Part shown: piece by piece, positions 10,255 through 19,804 of the stretch
Layout of the letters: each line of letters starts with the position of its first letter
How positions within the stretch are numbered: the first letter of the stretch is position 1
From: Gammaproteobacteria bacterium
GTDB lineage: Bacteria > Pseudomonadota > Gammaproteobacteria > Thiohalomonadales > Thiohalomonadaceae
Direction: 5' to 3'
Length of the DNA stretch: 64,000 bases
Assembly: GCA_026196275.1 (NCBI GenBank)
Contig: JAPHTQ010000034.1
Span: 1 to 64,000 of the forward strand
Position numbers and translations under genes: made by a program
The notes under the pieces: model-generated
Database searches by the model: none
What the model was told of the DNA's origin: nothing
Seen by the model: only the letters and a program-made list of their open reading frames with translations

Positions 10255-13017
10255 TTAGCGCTCTTCCTCGTATTCGAACAGCTCACACAGAGGGGAGGGC
10301 CTGGCAACACCGTATCCCTGGGCGAAATCGACACCGATCACGCGCAGGCGCTCAAGAATGGCATCGTTTTCTACAAACTCGGCGATGGTCTGTAGACCCA
10401 TCACATGGCCGATTTGGTTAATCGACTCGACCATGGCGGAATCAATAACATCATCGACCATGTCCTTGACGAACTCACCATCAATCTTGAGATAGTCCAC
10501 CGGCAGATTTTTCAGGTAGCCAAATGAGCTCAGGCCGCTACCGAAGTCATCCAGCGCAAACAGACAGCCCAGTCTCTTGACTTCGACCATGAAGGCGTGG
10601 GCCTCGCTGAGATTTGAAATAGCCGCGGTCTCGGTTACCTCGAAACAGATCACATCCCGGGGAATCCGGTACTGTTGCATTTTTTCCTGGATGAAGTGCA
10701 GGAATTCACGGTCATTGAATGAGGCGCCCGAGAGGTTGATGGTGAGTACATGGGTTCTGGGTACGTCCGCCGGCTCGTGATTGTGGCAGTAGGCGGAGAG
10801 GACGTTGTCGATAACCCATCTGTCGATGGTTGGCATCATGCTGTAGCGCTCCGCTGCAGGTAGAAATGCACCGGGTGGCACCAGTTCCCCGTTTTCACCG
10901 ATCATGCGTAGCAATATCTCATGGTGCTGTCTGAACTCTCCCTGCGCGGATATCGGCACGATAGGCTGCTGGTAGAGGACAAAACGGCTCTCCTCCAGCG
11001 CTTTTTTGATACGTGTTACCCACTGCATCTCACCATGGCGCTGATAGAGCTCTATATCGTCGGGTTGATAGACCAGCACCTGGTTACGTCCCTTATCCTT
11101 GGCCATAAAGCAGGCGGCATCAGCCTCGCTGAGTATCTCCACCGGGTTGATGCTGTCCGGTGTGATTGGTACCAGGCCGATACTGACACCGACAGCAAAC
11201 GGTTTGCCCTCCCATGAGAAACGAAACTCCTTGACCTCTCGGCGTATCTTTTCGGCGATGCGCTCTGCCTGATCCAGTGGGCAGTTCTCCAGTAGCAAAC
11301 CGAATTCATCGCCTCCCAGTCGGGCAAGCAGGTCGTTGCTGCGTACATGCTCTTTCAGGTGATGGGTGAGCTGGTGCAGCAATGTATCGCCCGCCATATG
11401 GCCGCAGGTATCATTGATAATCTTGAACTGGTCAAGGTCGAGATAACAGAGGGCATGATGTAACCCGGAGTTCCTGGCGCTGTTCATCAGCTCGGAGAGG
11501 CGGCGCTCAAACTGGCGACGGTTATTCAGGCCAGTCAGTTCATCATGGGTGGCATGGTAGGAGAGAAGGTTGAATTTGTTGCGAAAATCGGTGGCATCGT
11601 AAAAGACCATGACTGCACCTACGATATTGCCCCCGCGATCATGGATAGGTGCCGCCGAATCTTCGATAAACAGCTCTGTCCCGTCCCTGCGCACCAGTAT
11701 AGTATTGGTCTCCAGCCCAACTACCTCTCCGCTTTGCAGGCACTTGCTGATGGGGTTGGCGCTCTCCTCGCGACTGAAGCCGTTAATCAGGGTAAACAGC
11801 TCCTTGACAGGTTTGCCCTTGACCTCTTTCAGCTGGCAATGGAGCAGTTGTTCGGCAATCGGGTTAATGTACTCGATAATCCCATGTGAGTCGCTGGTGA
11901 TGACGGCATCGCCAATCGAGTGCAGGGTGACCTCGGCCAGCTCCTTTTGCTGAAACATCTCATTAACCGAGCGTTTGACCTTGACCCAGCCGAGGATTAC
12001 CAGCGCCAGGGTGAGCAGGGCGATCAGCAGGTGGAAGATAAGCTGGCGGCTGTTACGTTCCTTGAGTTGCGCAGCGTGTTGCCCGGATAGTCTGGTGATG
12101 GCCTCGCCGATACGCAACAGGGTATTAATGGCGGCGGTAGAGCGGTTAATCCACTCCAGACTATCGATGGGGTAGTCCGCTGTATCGGCAGCCGCGTAGA
12201 TCCGCTGGCGGGTTTCTTCAAAATCGTTGAAGAAACTCTGGCGTGCTTTGGCGACGGCACGCTGTAGTCCATTGATATTGCTCTGTTCCAGTGTCAGCAA
12301 CTGCTCCAGATCATTAAAGCTGCGATTGACCATGCCGTGCAGCACCAGCAACTGTTGCTGCTCCGCAGCCGGGATAGGTTGGCGCTGGCCGAGGTAGTAG
12401 GCGATGATTGCGCGCTCCTGGCCGGCAAGTTCGCTGATCAGCCAGGCCTGGCGTTTTATGGTCAGGTTGAAATGGGTAAGTGTCGGGGAGATCTCAAGGT
12501 GCAGAAAGGGCTTCTCGCGCAGTTTGGCGGCCTGCCGGATAAACGTGGAGATGGTCTCAACCCACTCCGTCGCAGTGATCCGTCCCGGAGGTTGTTGCAG
12601 TGCCTGGTCGACCGCGCGGCGGGCAGCTATCACGTCGTTCCAGGCACGATTCGCCTGCGACAGGCTCTTCTGGAAGTTGGTGTTGTCTTCCAGCTCTTCT
12701 ATCAGGGTCTTGGCCGTGTGGCGGGCCTTATCCCAGAGTTCGTTACCGAGCTGGCGCTGTTCCAGAATGCGCGCTTCAAGGGCCCTCGTCTCGACCTCCG
12801 GGGTCAGGGCTGCAGCGGTCAGACCGCGTTCCAGTGCCTGATGGCCGGCAGCGCCGATAATGGCATCGGCCAGTTCGTTGGCCATCGCTGCCTGTTGCGC
12901 GGCCCGATACTCCTGAAAGCTATTCCAGCTCAGCAGGGTGGTTTGGACAAAGACCAGTACCGCCAGTACGAGAAGGGCGATATAGATAAACGAACGACTA
13001 TCACTCTGTTGGTGCAT
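10255..13017 (-). CDS. Membrane-anchored PAS-GGDEF-EAL cyclic-di-GMP signalling protein
   Basis: Predicted c-di-GMP synthesis and breakdown enzyme of 920 residues. Two membrane segments (about 12-30 and 325-345) enclose a roughly 290-residue, mostly helical periplasmic sensor region I cannot name. A PAS domain follows (about 365-480; ITSDSHGIIEYINPIAEQLL). The GGDEF domain has an intact active site, LGGDEFG, near residue 567. The EAL domain starts with EILLRM in place of EALLRW, but keeps the catalytic-type residues in CFEVTETAA, DDFGSG and YLKIDGEFV, so phosphodiesterase activity is plausible. It is transcribed alone and converges on rimI. Confidence 0.93.
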   Translation of the reverse strand: MHQQSDSRSFIYIALLVLAVLVFVQTTLLSWNSFQEYRAAQQAAMANELADAIIGAAGHQALERGLTAAALTPEVETRALEARILEQRQLGNELWDKARHTAKTLIEELEDNTNFQKSLSQANRAWNDVIAARRAVDQALQQPPGRITATEWVETISTFIRQAAKLREKPFLHLEISPTLTHFNLTIKRQAWLISELAGQERAIIAYYLGQRQPIPAAEQQQLLVLHGMVNRSFNDLEQLLTLEQSNINGLQRAVAKARQSFFNDFEETRQRIYAAADTADYPIDSLEWINRSTAAINTLLRIGEAITRLSGQHAAQLKERNSRQLIFHLLIALLTLALVILGWVKVKRSVNEMFQQKELAEVTLHSIGDAVITSDSHGIIEYINPIAEQLLHCQLKEVKGKPVKELFTLINGFSREESANPISKCLQSGEVVGLETNTILVRRDGTELFIEDSAAPIHDRGGNIVGAVMVFYDATDFRNKFNLLSYHATHDELTGLNNRRQFERRLSELMNSARNSGLHHALCYLDLDQFKIINDTCGHMAGDTLLHQLTHHLKEHVRSNDLLARLGGDEFGLLLENCPLDQAERIAEKIRREVKEFRFSWEGKPFAVGVSIGLVPITPDSINPVEILSEADAACFMAKDKGRNQVLVYQPDDIELYQRHGEMQWVTRIKKALEESRFVLYQQPIVPISAQGEFRQHHEILLRMIGENGELVPPGAFLPAAERYSMMPTIDRWVIDNVLSAYCHNHEPADVPRTHVLTINLSGASFNDREFLHFIQEKMQQYRIPRDVICFEVTETAAISNLSEAHAFMVEVKRLGCLFALDDFGSGLSSFGYLKNLPVDYLKIDGEFVKDMVDDVIDSAMVESINQIGHVMGLQTIAEFVENDAILERLRVIGVDFAQGYGVARPSPLCELFEYEEER

Positions 13018-13254
13018 GATCCGTGGTAATCACAGTTATCTTCATTATTTGGAATAGTTTTGTGAAGCAACATATTTTTACTCAATTTTTCGAGGTTAAC
13101 AGAACAGTGCTCGTATTTGCCATAGATGCTGATGATTTGATTCTGATGATTTTTAATCGCTGTGCCGTGTTCGGGCAGCGACGATGGCGGGCATTGCCGC
13201 TTGTAGGGCTCAGGCGCTCGCTATGGATACGAGCGGTCGGCGGGCGGAATGGGT

Positions 13255-13260
13255 TATAAT
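13255..13260 (+). promoter_or_regulatory. Candidate -10 element (TATAAT) for prfC
   Basis: A perfect TATAAT lies 33 bases before the prfC ATG in the AT-richer gap between the GGDEF/EAL gene and prfC. No good -35 hexamer is seen at the expected distance, so this is tentative. The rest of the 275-base gap holds no gene I can support. Confidence 0.4.
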
Positions 13261-13292
13261 GCCCGTTTTCGCCGATAAGATTCAGGGTTTAT

Positions 13293-14873
13293 ATGGCTTC
13301 GATCGCAGATAACGCCAGGCGTCGCCGTACCTTCGCCATCATCTCCCACCCCGATGCGGGCAAGACCACGCTGACTGAAAAGCTGCTGCTGTTCGGCGGC
13401 GCGATTCAGCTCGCCGGTACCGTCAAGGGACGCAAGGCGGCACGTCACGCCACCTCCGACTGGATGAAGCTGGAGCAGGAGCGCGGCATTTCCGTCACCT
13501 CATCGGTGATGCAGTTCCCCTATCGCGACAGTGTCATGAATCTGCTCGACACTCCCGGCCACGAGGACTTTTCCGAGGATACCTACCGTACCCTCACCGC
13601 GGTTGACTCGGCGCTGATGGTGATTGATGCGGCCAAGGGTGTTGAGGACCGCACCATCAAGCTGATGGAGGTGTGCCGCCTGCGTGATACGCCGATCATC
13701 ACCTTTATCAACAAGCTCGACCGCGAGGGGCGTGAGCCGATCGAGTTGCTCGATGAGGTGGAGGATATCCTCAAGATCCGGTGCGCACCGCTGACCTGGC
13801 CGATCGGCATGGGCAAGGGCTTCAAGGGGGTCTACGATCTCTACAACGATCGCATTATTATCATGTCCGCCACCCACGGCGGCAAAAAGCTCGACGGCGA
13901 GGTGATCCAGGGGCTGGACAATCCGCGTCTGGACGAGCTCTTTGGCACCCTTATCACCGACTTTCGTGAGGAGGTGGAGTTGGTGCGCGGCGCCAGCCAC
14001 GAATTCGACCTGGAGGCCTACCGCAAGGGGGCGCTGACGCCGGTGCTTTTCGGCTCGGCGATCAACAACTTCGGTGTGCAGGAGATCCTCGATGCGCTGG
14101 TTGACTACGCCCCCGGGCCGCTGCCGCGCGAGACGCATAGCCGCGTGGTGGAACCCGCCGAGGAGAAGTTTTCCGGTTTTGTTTTCAAGATCCAGGCCAA
14201 CATGGACCCGCAGCACCGCGACCGGATCGCCTTCCTGCGCGTCTGCTCCGGTCACTTCGTGCCGGGGATGAAGATGCACCAGGTGCGTATCAAGCGTGAT
14301 GTGAAGATCCCCAATGCCATCACCTTCCTGGCCCAGGACCGCGGTCACGTCGAGGAGGCGTGGCCGGGGGATATTATCGGTCTGCACAACCACGGCACGA
14401 TCCAGATCGGCGACACCTTCACCCTCGGCGAGGAGCTGAAGTTCACCGGCATTCCGCACTTTGCCCCGGAGCTGTTTCGCCGCGCCGTGCTCAAGGACCC
14501 GCTCAAGTCCAAGCAACTGCTCAAGGGGCTGCAGCAGCTCTCAGAGGAGGGGGCTACCCAGCTGTTTCGTCCGCTGAAGAACAACGACCTGATCCTCGGT
14601 GCGGTGGGTATCCTGCAGTTCGACGTGGTGGCGCAACGGCTGAAAGATGAGTACAAGGTTGAGGCGATGTTCGAACCGGTCAACGTCTCCACCGCCCGCT
14701 GGGTGGAGTGTGACGATGAGAAAATGCTTGATGAGTTCCAGAAGAAGGCCGCCGACAACCTGGCGATCGACGGTGCCGGGGATCTGGCCTACATCGCCCC
14801 GACCCGGGTCAATCTGCAACTGACCGAAGAGCGCTGGCCCGATATCGCCTTCCGCTCCACTCGCGAGAAATAA
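13293..14873 (+). CDS. prfC: Peptide chain release factor 3 (RF3 GTPase)
   Basis: Translational GTPase that recycles RF1 and RF2 from the ribosome after termination. The 526 residues match the usual 527-529. GTPase motifs are present: G1 [12 protein letters not shown] near residue 18, G3 [16 protein letters not shown] near residue 85, and G4 [12 protein letters not shown] near residue 140. The C-terminal domains follow with [12 protein letters not shown]. It is monocistronic in appearance, followed by a repeat-rich gap. Confidence 0.98.
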   Translation: MASIADNARRRRTFAIISHPDAGKTTLTEKLLLFGGAIQLAGTVKGRKAARHATSDWMKLEQERGISVTSSVMQFPYRDSVMNLLDTPGHEDFSEDTYRTLTAVDSALMVIDAAKGVEDRTIKLMEVCRLRDTPIITFINKLDREGREPIELLDEVEDILKIRCAPLTWPIGMGKGFKGVYDLYNDRIIIMSATHGGKKLDGEVIQGLDNPRLDELFGTLITDFREEVELVRGASHEFDLEAYRKGALTPVLFGSAINNFGVQEILDALVDYAPGPLPRETHSRVVEPAEEKFSGFVFKIQANMDPQHRDRIAFLRVCSGHFVPGMKMHQVRIKRDVKIPNAITFLAQDRGHVEEAWPGDIIGLHNHGTIQIGDTFTLGEELKFTGIPHFAPELFRRAVLKDPLKSKQLLKGLQQLSEEGATQLFRPLKNNDLILGAVGILQFDVVAQRLKDEYKVEAMFEPVNVSTARWVECDDEKMLDEFQKKAADNLAIDGAGDLAYIAPTRVNLQLTEERWPDIAFRSTREK

Positions 14874-14884
14874 CAAAAGATCTC

Positions 14885-14920
14885 AACGCAAAGAGCGCAG
14901 AGACGCAGAGGGCGCAAAGG
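14885..14920. repeat. CGCAAAG-type dispersed repeat, left copy
   Basis: A string of CGCAAAG, CGCAGAG and GCGCAAAGG units. It is in inverted orientation to the copy at 16516-16542. The pair brackets the TnpB element. Confidence 0.75.
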
Positions 14921-14970
14921 ATATTAATTTTATTGGGATAGCATCAATTTATCATCAGATGCACCTTCGC

Positions 14971-16410
14971 GTGACTGCTCCCCGCCCTATCGGGCGAGGC
15001 TTCCAACTTCTCAGGCAGCAACCGGCGCGTGGCCGGATTTACGCAAGCCTCCGTTGGCAGGAACCGACAGTCCTTCGGCCCGTAGTTTAATGATACCCTG
15101 CTGACGGATGTTGATCGCGGCGTTAATATCGCGGTCGCGCCTCGTGCCGCAGTTTGTACAAGTCCATCTGCGCACCTTCAGCGACATTGAATCCGCCTTG
15201 TGGCCGCAGCAGGAACAGGTCCTGGAGCTGGCAAACCACTGATCGATCTTGACCAGATATTTGCCCTGTTCCCTGGCTTTGTACTCCAACTTCTGGATCA
15301 ACGAGAACCAGCTTGCGTCTGCAATATGCTTAGCCAGCTTGCGGTTCTTCAGCAGGTTTTTCACTTTTAGCGTCTCGACCACCACCGCTTGGTTTTCGTC
15401 AATGAGTCGTCGGGATAAGTTATGCTGGAAGTCTGCGCGGGTGTTTGCAAGGCGTTCGTGTGCCTTGGCGAGTTTCAGCCGTGCCTTCGCACGACCTTTA
15501 CTGCCTTTCTGGCAGCGTGAAAGGGCTTTCTGCTTGCGCCGCAGGGTTGTCTGTGCACGCTTCAGGAAGCGTGGATTGGCTGTTTTGTGGCCATTGGAGT
15601 CGATGGCAAGGTGCGTCAAGCCCATATCGACACCCAGTACCGAGTCTACGCTTTGCAGGGGAGGCGGGGCTTCCACACCGTCCTCTACCAGCAGCGAAGC
15701 GTAGTATTTGCCGGTGACAGTACGGGTCAGGGTAATACTCTTTAGCGTGCCGCTCAGCTCCCGGTGGATACGGGCTTTAATCGGCCCCAGCTTCGGCACC
15801 TTGATCCAGTTATCACCGGCCTTGACGCTCATGCAGTGGTAGCTGGACTGCTTGGCGTGCTTGCGTTTGAACTTGGGGTAGCGGGCTGGCAGCTTCGGAT
15901 CAAAGAAATTCTGAAAGGCTTTGTCCAGGTTGATACACGCCTGCTGCAACGCAATCGAATCAAAGTCTCTGAGCCAGTGGTACTTGCGGGACTTCTTCGC
16001 CACCGCCAGCAGCGGCTTGAGGTCTTGCTTGGCACGGAGCTTTGTGCCGTGCCGCTTGTACTGTGAGCTGATGATATGCAGTGCCTTGTTGTAGATGAAC
16101 CGCGCAGCCCCGAACTGGCGGTTGAGAAATTCCGCCTGTTCGGGGGTCGGATAGATGCGTACTTTGGTGGCTTTCAGCATATCAGTGTTCAGCGCTAGAC
16201 CTGCCTCGATTATAGGGGTTGAGGCATAGAGTACAAGTGAGTACGCAAGACAATGGGCCGCTGTCCGGCTACCTCTGTAAACGCCACAGCGTTTAGCGCA
16301 GGCGGGGCAAGAAACATTGAGACTTTGAAAGAGTACGTATGGAGTCACGCTACACTGGAATGGAACCGCTGCGCGGTTCCCGCTTGTATCCCCGCCCGAT
16401 TGGGCGAGGG
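14971..16410 (-). mobile_element. IS200/IS605-type element carrying only tnpB
   Basis: Limits are inferred from matching end structures. The right end (low coordinates) has a hairpin at 14980-14999 (CCCCGCCC / GGGCGAGG, loop TATC) next to GTGAC, which reads GTCAC at the element end on the tnpB strand. The left end has nearly the same hairpin at 16390-16409 (loop GATT). Subterminal hairpins of this kind are typical of the family. No tnpA is present, so the copy probably cannot move unaided. By analogy with ISDra2-type elements, an omegaRNA could be transcribed from the 3' end of tnpB through the right end. Exact boundaries are uncertain by tens of bases. Confidence 0.75.
15011..16180 (-). CDS. 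tnpB: TnpB (OrfB) RNA-guided nuclease / IS200/IS605-family accessory protein
   Basis: A full-length 389-residue TnpB. The start MLKATKVRIYPTPEQAEFLN is the normal N-terminal helix-turn-helix region. The RuvC-like nuclease appears intact: aspartate at about 185 (VLGVDMGLTHLAIDS), glutamate at about 269 (VVVETLKVKNLL) and the final aspartate at about 351 (RDRDINAAINI). The zinc finger has cysteines at about 322, 325, 341 and 344. TnpB proteins of this family are omegaRNA-guided DNA endonucleases that help retain the element. The presence of all catalytic and zinc residues suggests a functional or recently active copy. Confidence 0.95.
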   Translation of the reverse strand: MLKATKVRIYPTPEQAEFLNRQFGAARFIYNKALHIISSQYKRHGTKLRAKQDLKPLLAVAKKSRKYHWLRDFDSIALQQACINLDKAFQNFFDPKLPARYPKFKRKHAKQSSYHCMSVKAGDNWIKVPKLGPIKARIHRELSGTLKSITLTRTVTGKYYASLLVEDGVEAPPPLQSVDSVLGVDMGLTHLAIDSNGHKTANPRFLKRAQTTLRRKQKALSRCQKGSKGRAKARLKLAKAHERLANTRADFQHNLSRRLIDENQAVVVETLKVKNLLKNRKLAKHIADASWFSLIQKLEYKAREQGKYLVKIDQWFASSRTCSCCGHKADSMSLKVRRWTCTNCGTRRDRDINAAINIRQQGIIKLRAEGLSVPANGGLRKSGHAPVAA

Positions 16411-16462
16411 TTTACGCGGGTTTTTGCTAATTCACCCCGAGTATCGGCATGCAAACATGAAA

Positions 16463-16486
16463 AAGCCGGGCATTGCTGCCCGGCTT
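16463..16486. repeat. AAGCCGGGCA/TGCCCGGCTT hairpin
   Basis: Perfect 10-bp stem with a TTGC loop. It closely resembles the hairpin at 20936-20959 and the partial one near 20984-20999, so it is a dispersed palindrome. It lies past the 3' end of the ABC permease gene and could also act as a terminator, although the T-tract is weak. Confidence 0.65.
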
Positions 16487-16515
16487 GTATCCATCCTGCG
16501 TTAATCCAATATTTT

Positions 16516-16542
16516 CTTTGCGTTCTCTGCGTCTTTGCGCTA
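16516..16542. repeat. CGCAAAG-type dispersed repeat, right copy
   Basis: CTTTGCG and CTCTGCG units, the inverted counterpart of 14885-14920. Confidence 0.75.
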
Positions 16543-16549
16543 AGAGCCT

Positions 16550-17323
16550 TTATCCCCGCAGGCCAACCCCGCGCTTGAGCAGCCACAGGCTGAAGCTGTA
16601 GAGCACCACGATGAAACCCACGATTACTGCATAGGCCACTGGCATGCTGATGTCTGATACGCCGAGCATGCCGTAGCGAAAGGCGTTGACCATGTAGAGG
16701 ATCGGGTTGGCCAGTGAGACGTCCTGCCAGAACTCCGGTAGCATGCTCACCGAGTAGAAAATGCCCCCGAGGTAGGTCAGCGGTGTCAGCACGAAGGTGG
16801 GGATGATGGAGATGTCGTCAAAGCTCTTGGCGTAGACCGCATTGATAAAGCCGCCGAGGGCAAAGAGGAACGAGGTCAGCACCACCACGCTCAGGGTGAT
16901 GAAGAGGTTGTGCAGCTGCAGATCGACAAAGAAGGCGGCCACCAGAGTGACCATCACGCCGACGATCAGTCCACGCGCCACCCCGCCGGAGATAAATCCT
17001 AGCAGGATCAGCGAGTGGGGAATGGGGGCGATCAGCAGCTCCTCGACATAACGCTGGAACTTCGAGCCGTAGAACGAGGAGACCACGTTGGCGTAGGAGT
17101 TGGTGATCACCGTCATCATGATCAGCCCGGGCACAATGTAGTCCATGTATTCGAACCCCTCGACAGGCGCCAGCTGGCTGCCGATCATCTTGCCGAAGAT
17201 CACAAAGTAGAGCGCGGTGGTGATCATCGGTGGCAGGATGGTTTGTACCCAGATGCGCAGAAAGCGACGCATCTCCTTGATCATGATGGTGGTAAAGGCG
17301 ATGCGATAGTGGTGCAAACTCAT
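16550..17323 (-). CDS. ABC-2 type transporter permease (YadH-like)
   Basis: Integral membrane permease of 257 residues with about six hydrophobic segments, matching the ABC-2 family that includes E. coli YadH. The motif-like segment YMDYIVPGLIMMTVITNSYA near residues 59-78 and PLTYLGGIFYSVSMLPEFWQ near residues 180-200 are typical. It is encoded directly after its ATPase with a four-base overlap, so the two form an exporter. The substrate is unknown; YadGH-type systems are often annotated as multidrug or polysaccharide exporters without firm evidence. Confidence 0.93.
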   Translation of the reverse strand: MSLHHYRIAFTTIMIKEMRRFLRIWVQTILPPMITTALYFVIFGKMIGSQLAPVEGFEYMDYIVPGLIMMTVITNSYANVVSSFYGSKFQRYVEELLIAPIPHSLILLGFISGGVARGLIVGVMVTLVAAFFVDLQLHNLFITLSVVVLTSFLFALGGFINAVYAKSFDDISIIPTFVLTPLTYLGGIFYSVSMLPEFWQDVSLANPILYMVNAFRYGMLGVSDISMPVAYAVIVGFIVVLYSFSLWLLKRGVGLRG

Positions 17324-18240
17324 TTGTTCACCCCGCTTTCAACCAGGTCCAGAAACAGCTCTTCCAGTCGGTTGGCCTTGTTACGCATGCCGCTGACCTC
17401 GATACCGTGTTGCTTGAGTTCATCGAACAGGGCATTGATACCCTGCTCACGATGAACCTCCACCTCCAGGGTCTGCTCATCACTAAGGGTGCAGGCATAG
17501 TGTTTCAGCGCCGGCGGCCGCTGCAGCGGTCGCTGCAGGTCGAGAATAAGGGTTTCGCGGTCAAGCCTGTTGATCAGCGCCTTGATGCTGGTGTTCTCGA
17601 TAATGTGACCGTGATCGATAATCGCCACGTTGCGACACAGCTGCTCAGCCTCTTCCAGATAGTGGGTGGTGAGGATGATGGTGGTGCCGCGGCGGTTGAC
17701 CTCGCGCAGATACTGCCACATCGAACGGCGCAGTTCGATGTCGACCCCGGCGGTGGGTTCGTCGAGGATCAGCAGTCTCGGATCGTGCACCAGGGCGCGG
17801 GCGATCATCAGCCTGCGCTTCATGCCACCGGAGAGGGCGCGGGCCATGGTGCGGCGTTTTTCCCACAGGCCGAGCTTCTTTAACGACTCCTCGGCACGTT
17901 CCTGAGCCTCGGCAGGTGCTACACCGTAATAACCTGCCTGATTGAGGACAACCTCTTCAACCGGTTCGAACATGTTGAAGTTGAACTCCTGCGGTACCAG
18001 TCCGAGATAGCGCTTGACCTTCATCGGCTCGTGGTCAAGGTCGGCACCGAACACCTTTACGCTGCCGGCAGTTTTATTCACCAGTGAGGTGATGATGCCA
18101 ATGATGGTTGATTTGCCGGCGCCATTGGGGCCAAGCAGGGCGAAGAAATCGCCTTCCTCAACGCTCAGTTCGATTCCCTTTACTGCTTCAAAACCGTTGT
18201 TATAGGCCTTTCTTAGTCCTCGAAGTTCCAGGGCATGCAT
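17320..18240 (-). CDS. ABC transporter ATP-binding protein (YadG-like)
   Basis: Cytoplasmic ATPase of 306 residues (E. coli YadG has 308). It shows Walker A GPNGAGKST near residue 37, signature LSGGMKRRLMIARAL, Walker B LLILDEPTAGVD and the switch histidine TTHYLEEAEQL. The last 80 residues form the accessory domain typical of drug/antibiotic-type ABC exporters. The start MHALELRGLRKAY was chosen because it begins the domain; the longer upstream frame is non-coding in appearance. The gene overlaps the permease gene by ATGA. Confidence 0.95.
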   Translation of the reverse strand: MHALELRGLRKAYNNGFEAVKGIELSVEEGDFFALLGPNGAGKSTIIGIITSLVNKTAGSVKVFGADLDHEPMKVKRYLGLVPQEFNFNMFEPVEEVVLNQAGYYGVAPAEAQERAEESLKKLGLWEKRRTMARALSGGMKRRLMIARALVHDPRLLILDEPTAGVDIELRRSMWQYLREVNRRGTTIILTTHYLEEAEQLCRNVAIIDHGHIIENTSIKALINRLDRETLILDLQRPLQRPPALKHYACTLSDEQTLEVEVHREQGINALFDELKQHGIEVSGMRNKANRLEELFLDLVESGVNK

Positions 18241-18520
18241 AGAATATTCTGGGTGTGGTTGTGGATTCAGGGGGCACCGGCAGGATCTCACCGGTAATCC
18301 GAAAGTGTACCGTAGCACCCGGTTAAAGTCATGTATGAGTGGATGCGATTCACCTTCATAGTGTCGCCCAAATTGACCGTCCATACCCTGCATGCTACAA
18401 AACCCCATAGACAGAATAAGAATAACGCCGAAGCTGTCCAGGGAGATCCTTGCCTCATGCCAGCACGGGGAAATAACCACGGACATCCGCACTTCGGCCC
18501 CAAAGACAGGGGAATGATGG

Positions 18521-19804
18521 ATGGAGCAGCAATCCTTTATGTTGGTTTTCCAGGGGGAACTGGTCGACGGCTTCGAGCTTGAGCAGGCCAAACAGAATCT
18601 CAGGGAGCTGTTCAAGGTCTCCCAGGAGAAGATTGAGCAGCTCTTCTCCCTGCGGGCCGTGGTGGTGAAAAAGAATCTCACCCACGAACTGGCGCAGCAG
18701 TTTCAGAGGCAGTTGCAAAAGCACGGTCTGGTCACGGTGATTCAACCAATGAGCGACACCAAAGTGGTTGAGGTGTCCGAAGAGCAGATGGGCGATGCGG
18801 CTGCCGGCGCCCCGGCAACGCAGGATGTCCAGGCGCTGGCCGATGGCCGGCCGATGCCGTTTCGCTTCGAGGGCAAGGGGGGCGAATACTTCAAGATCTG
18901 GATCGTCAACGTGCTGCTCTCCATCGTTACCCTCGGTATCTATTCGGCCTGGGCCAAGGTCCGCAATCACCGCTACTTCTACAGCAACACCCACATCGCT
19001 AACCACAGCTTCGAGTATCTGGCCGAACCGATCACCATTCTCAAGGGGCGTATTGTTGCTGCGCTCTTCCTTGCCGGCTATCTCCTGAGTGGGAGCTTCA
19101 TGCCGGCACTGCAGCTGGCGTTCATGGTGGTTTTTGTCATCGCCCTGCCATGGCTGGTGTGCAAGTCGATGTCGTTCCGCAACCGCAATACCGCCTTTCG
19201 CAATATCCGCTTCGGATTCGATGGTAGCTATTTCGAGGCATTCAAGGCCTTCGTCCTGTGGCCGCTGGCCGGGGTGCTGACGATCGGTCTGTTGCTGCCC
19301 TATGCCTTCTATCGGCAGAAATATTTTCTGGTGGTGAACTCCCGCTACGGCACGACGCTATTCGACCCTTCGTTTGAGGCCAGGCAGTTCTATGGTATTT
19401 TCCTGCGTGCGTTGGGGATTCTGATTCTCGCTATACTCGCCGCGCTTATACCGGTTATCGGCCCCTTGATCACCCTGGCACTCTATCTGCTGGTCTTCGC
19501 CTATGTGTCGGCCAATACCACCAATCTGATCTACAACAACAGCACGCTGCAGCAACACGGTTTTGAGAGCCGCCTGCAGGTCGGTCAGCTGGCGTGGATC
19601 TACATCTCCAACTGGTTTATTACCGCGATTACCCTGGGTCTGGCGATGCCGTGGGCCAAGGTGCGACTGGCCAACTACCACGCGCAATGCCTGACACTGA
19701 TGACGGAGGGTTCGATTGACGAGTTTGTCGCCGCCGAGGAGAAGAGTGTCAGCTCGCTGGGCGAAGAGATCGGCGATGCCTTCGATATGGATATCGGTTT
19801 GTGA
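18521..19804 (+). CDS. DUF898 (YjgN-family) multi-pass membrane protein
   Basis: A 427-residue protein of unknown function. The first 110 residues are soluble, with a short coiled, charged part (GELVDGFELEQAKQNLRELF). From about residue 105 the DUF898 membrane domain follows, with the repeated pattern of hydrophobic helices and the conserved piece TLGIYSAWAKVRNHRYFYSN; its near-repeat later is TLGLAMPWAKVRLANYHAQC. That internal duplication is typical of YjgN proteins. The stop overlaps the GTG start of an M48 peptidase, suggesting the two act together at the inner membrane. Confidence 0.9.
   Translation: MEQQSFMLVFQGELVDGFELEQAKQNLRELFKVSQEKIEQLFSLRAVVVKKNLTHELAQQFQRQLQKHGLVTVIQPMSDTKVVEVSEEQMGDAAAGAPATQDVQALADGRPMPFRFEGKGGEYFKIWIVNVLLSIVTLGIYSAWAKVRNHRYFYSNTHIANHSFEYLAEPITILKGRIVAALFLAGYLLSGSFMPALQLAFMVVFVIALPWLVCKSMSFRNRNTAFRNIRFGFDGSYFEAFKAFVLWPLAGVLTIGLLLPYAFYRQKYFLVVNSRYGTTLFDPSFEARQFYGIFLRALGILILAILAALIPVIGPLITLALYLLVFAYVSANTTNLIYNNSTLQQHGFESRLQVGQLAWIYISNWFITAITLGLAMPWAKVRLANYHAQCLTLMTEGSIDEFVAAEEKSVSSLGEEIGDAFDMDIGL

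Larger units (their letters stand above)
16181..16549. other. Gap between tnpB and the ABC exporter: element left end plus repeats
   Basis: No gene is supported. The part up to about 16410 is the left end of the TnpB element. It is followed by a 10-bp-stem hairpin at 16463-16486 and a CGCAAAG-type repeat at 16516-16542, just past the 3' end of the ABC permease gene. Confidence 0.6.

Noticed and set aside
10900..10920. Sequencing error or frameshift in the EAL motif (EILLRM)
   Set aside because: The frame is open on both sides and the remaining EAL-domain motifs are intact, so it is a natural variant.
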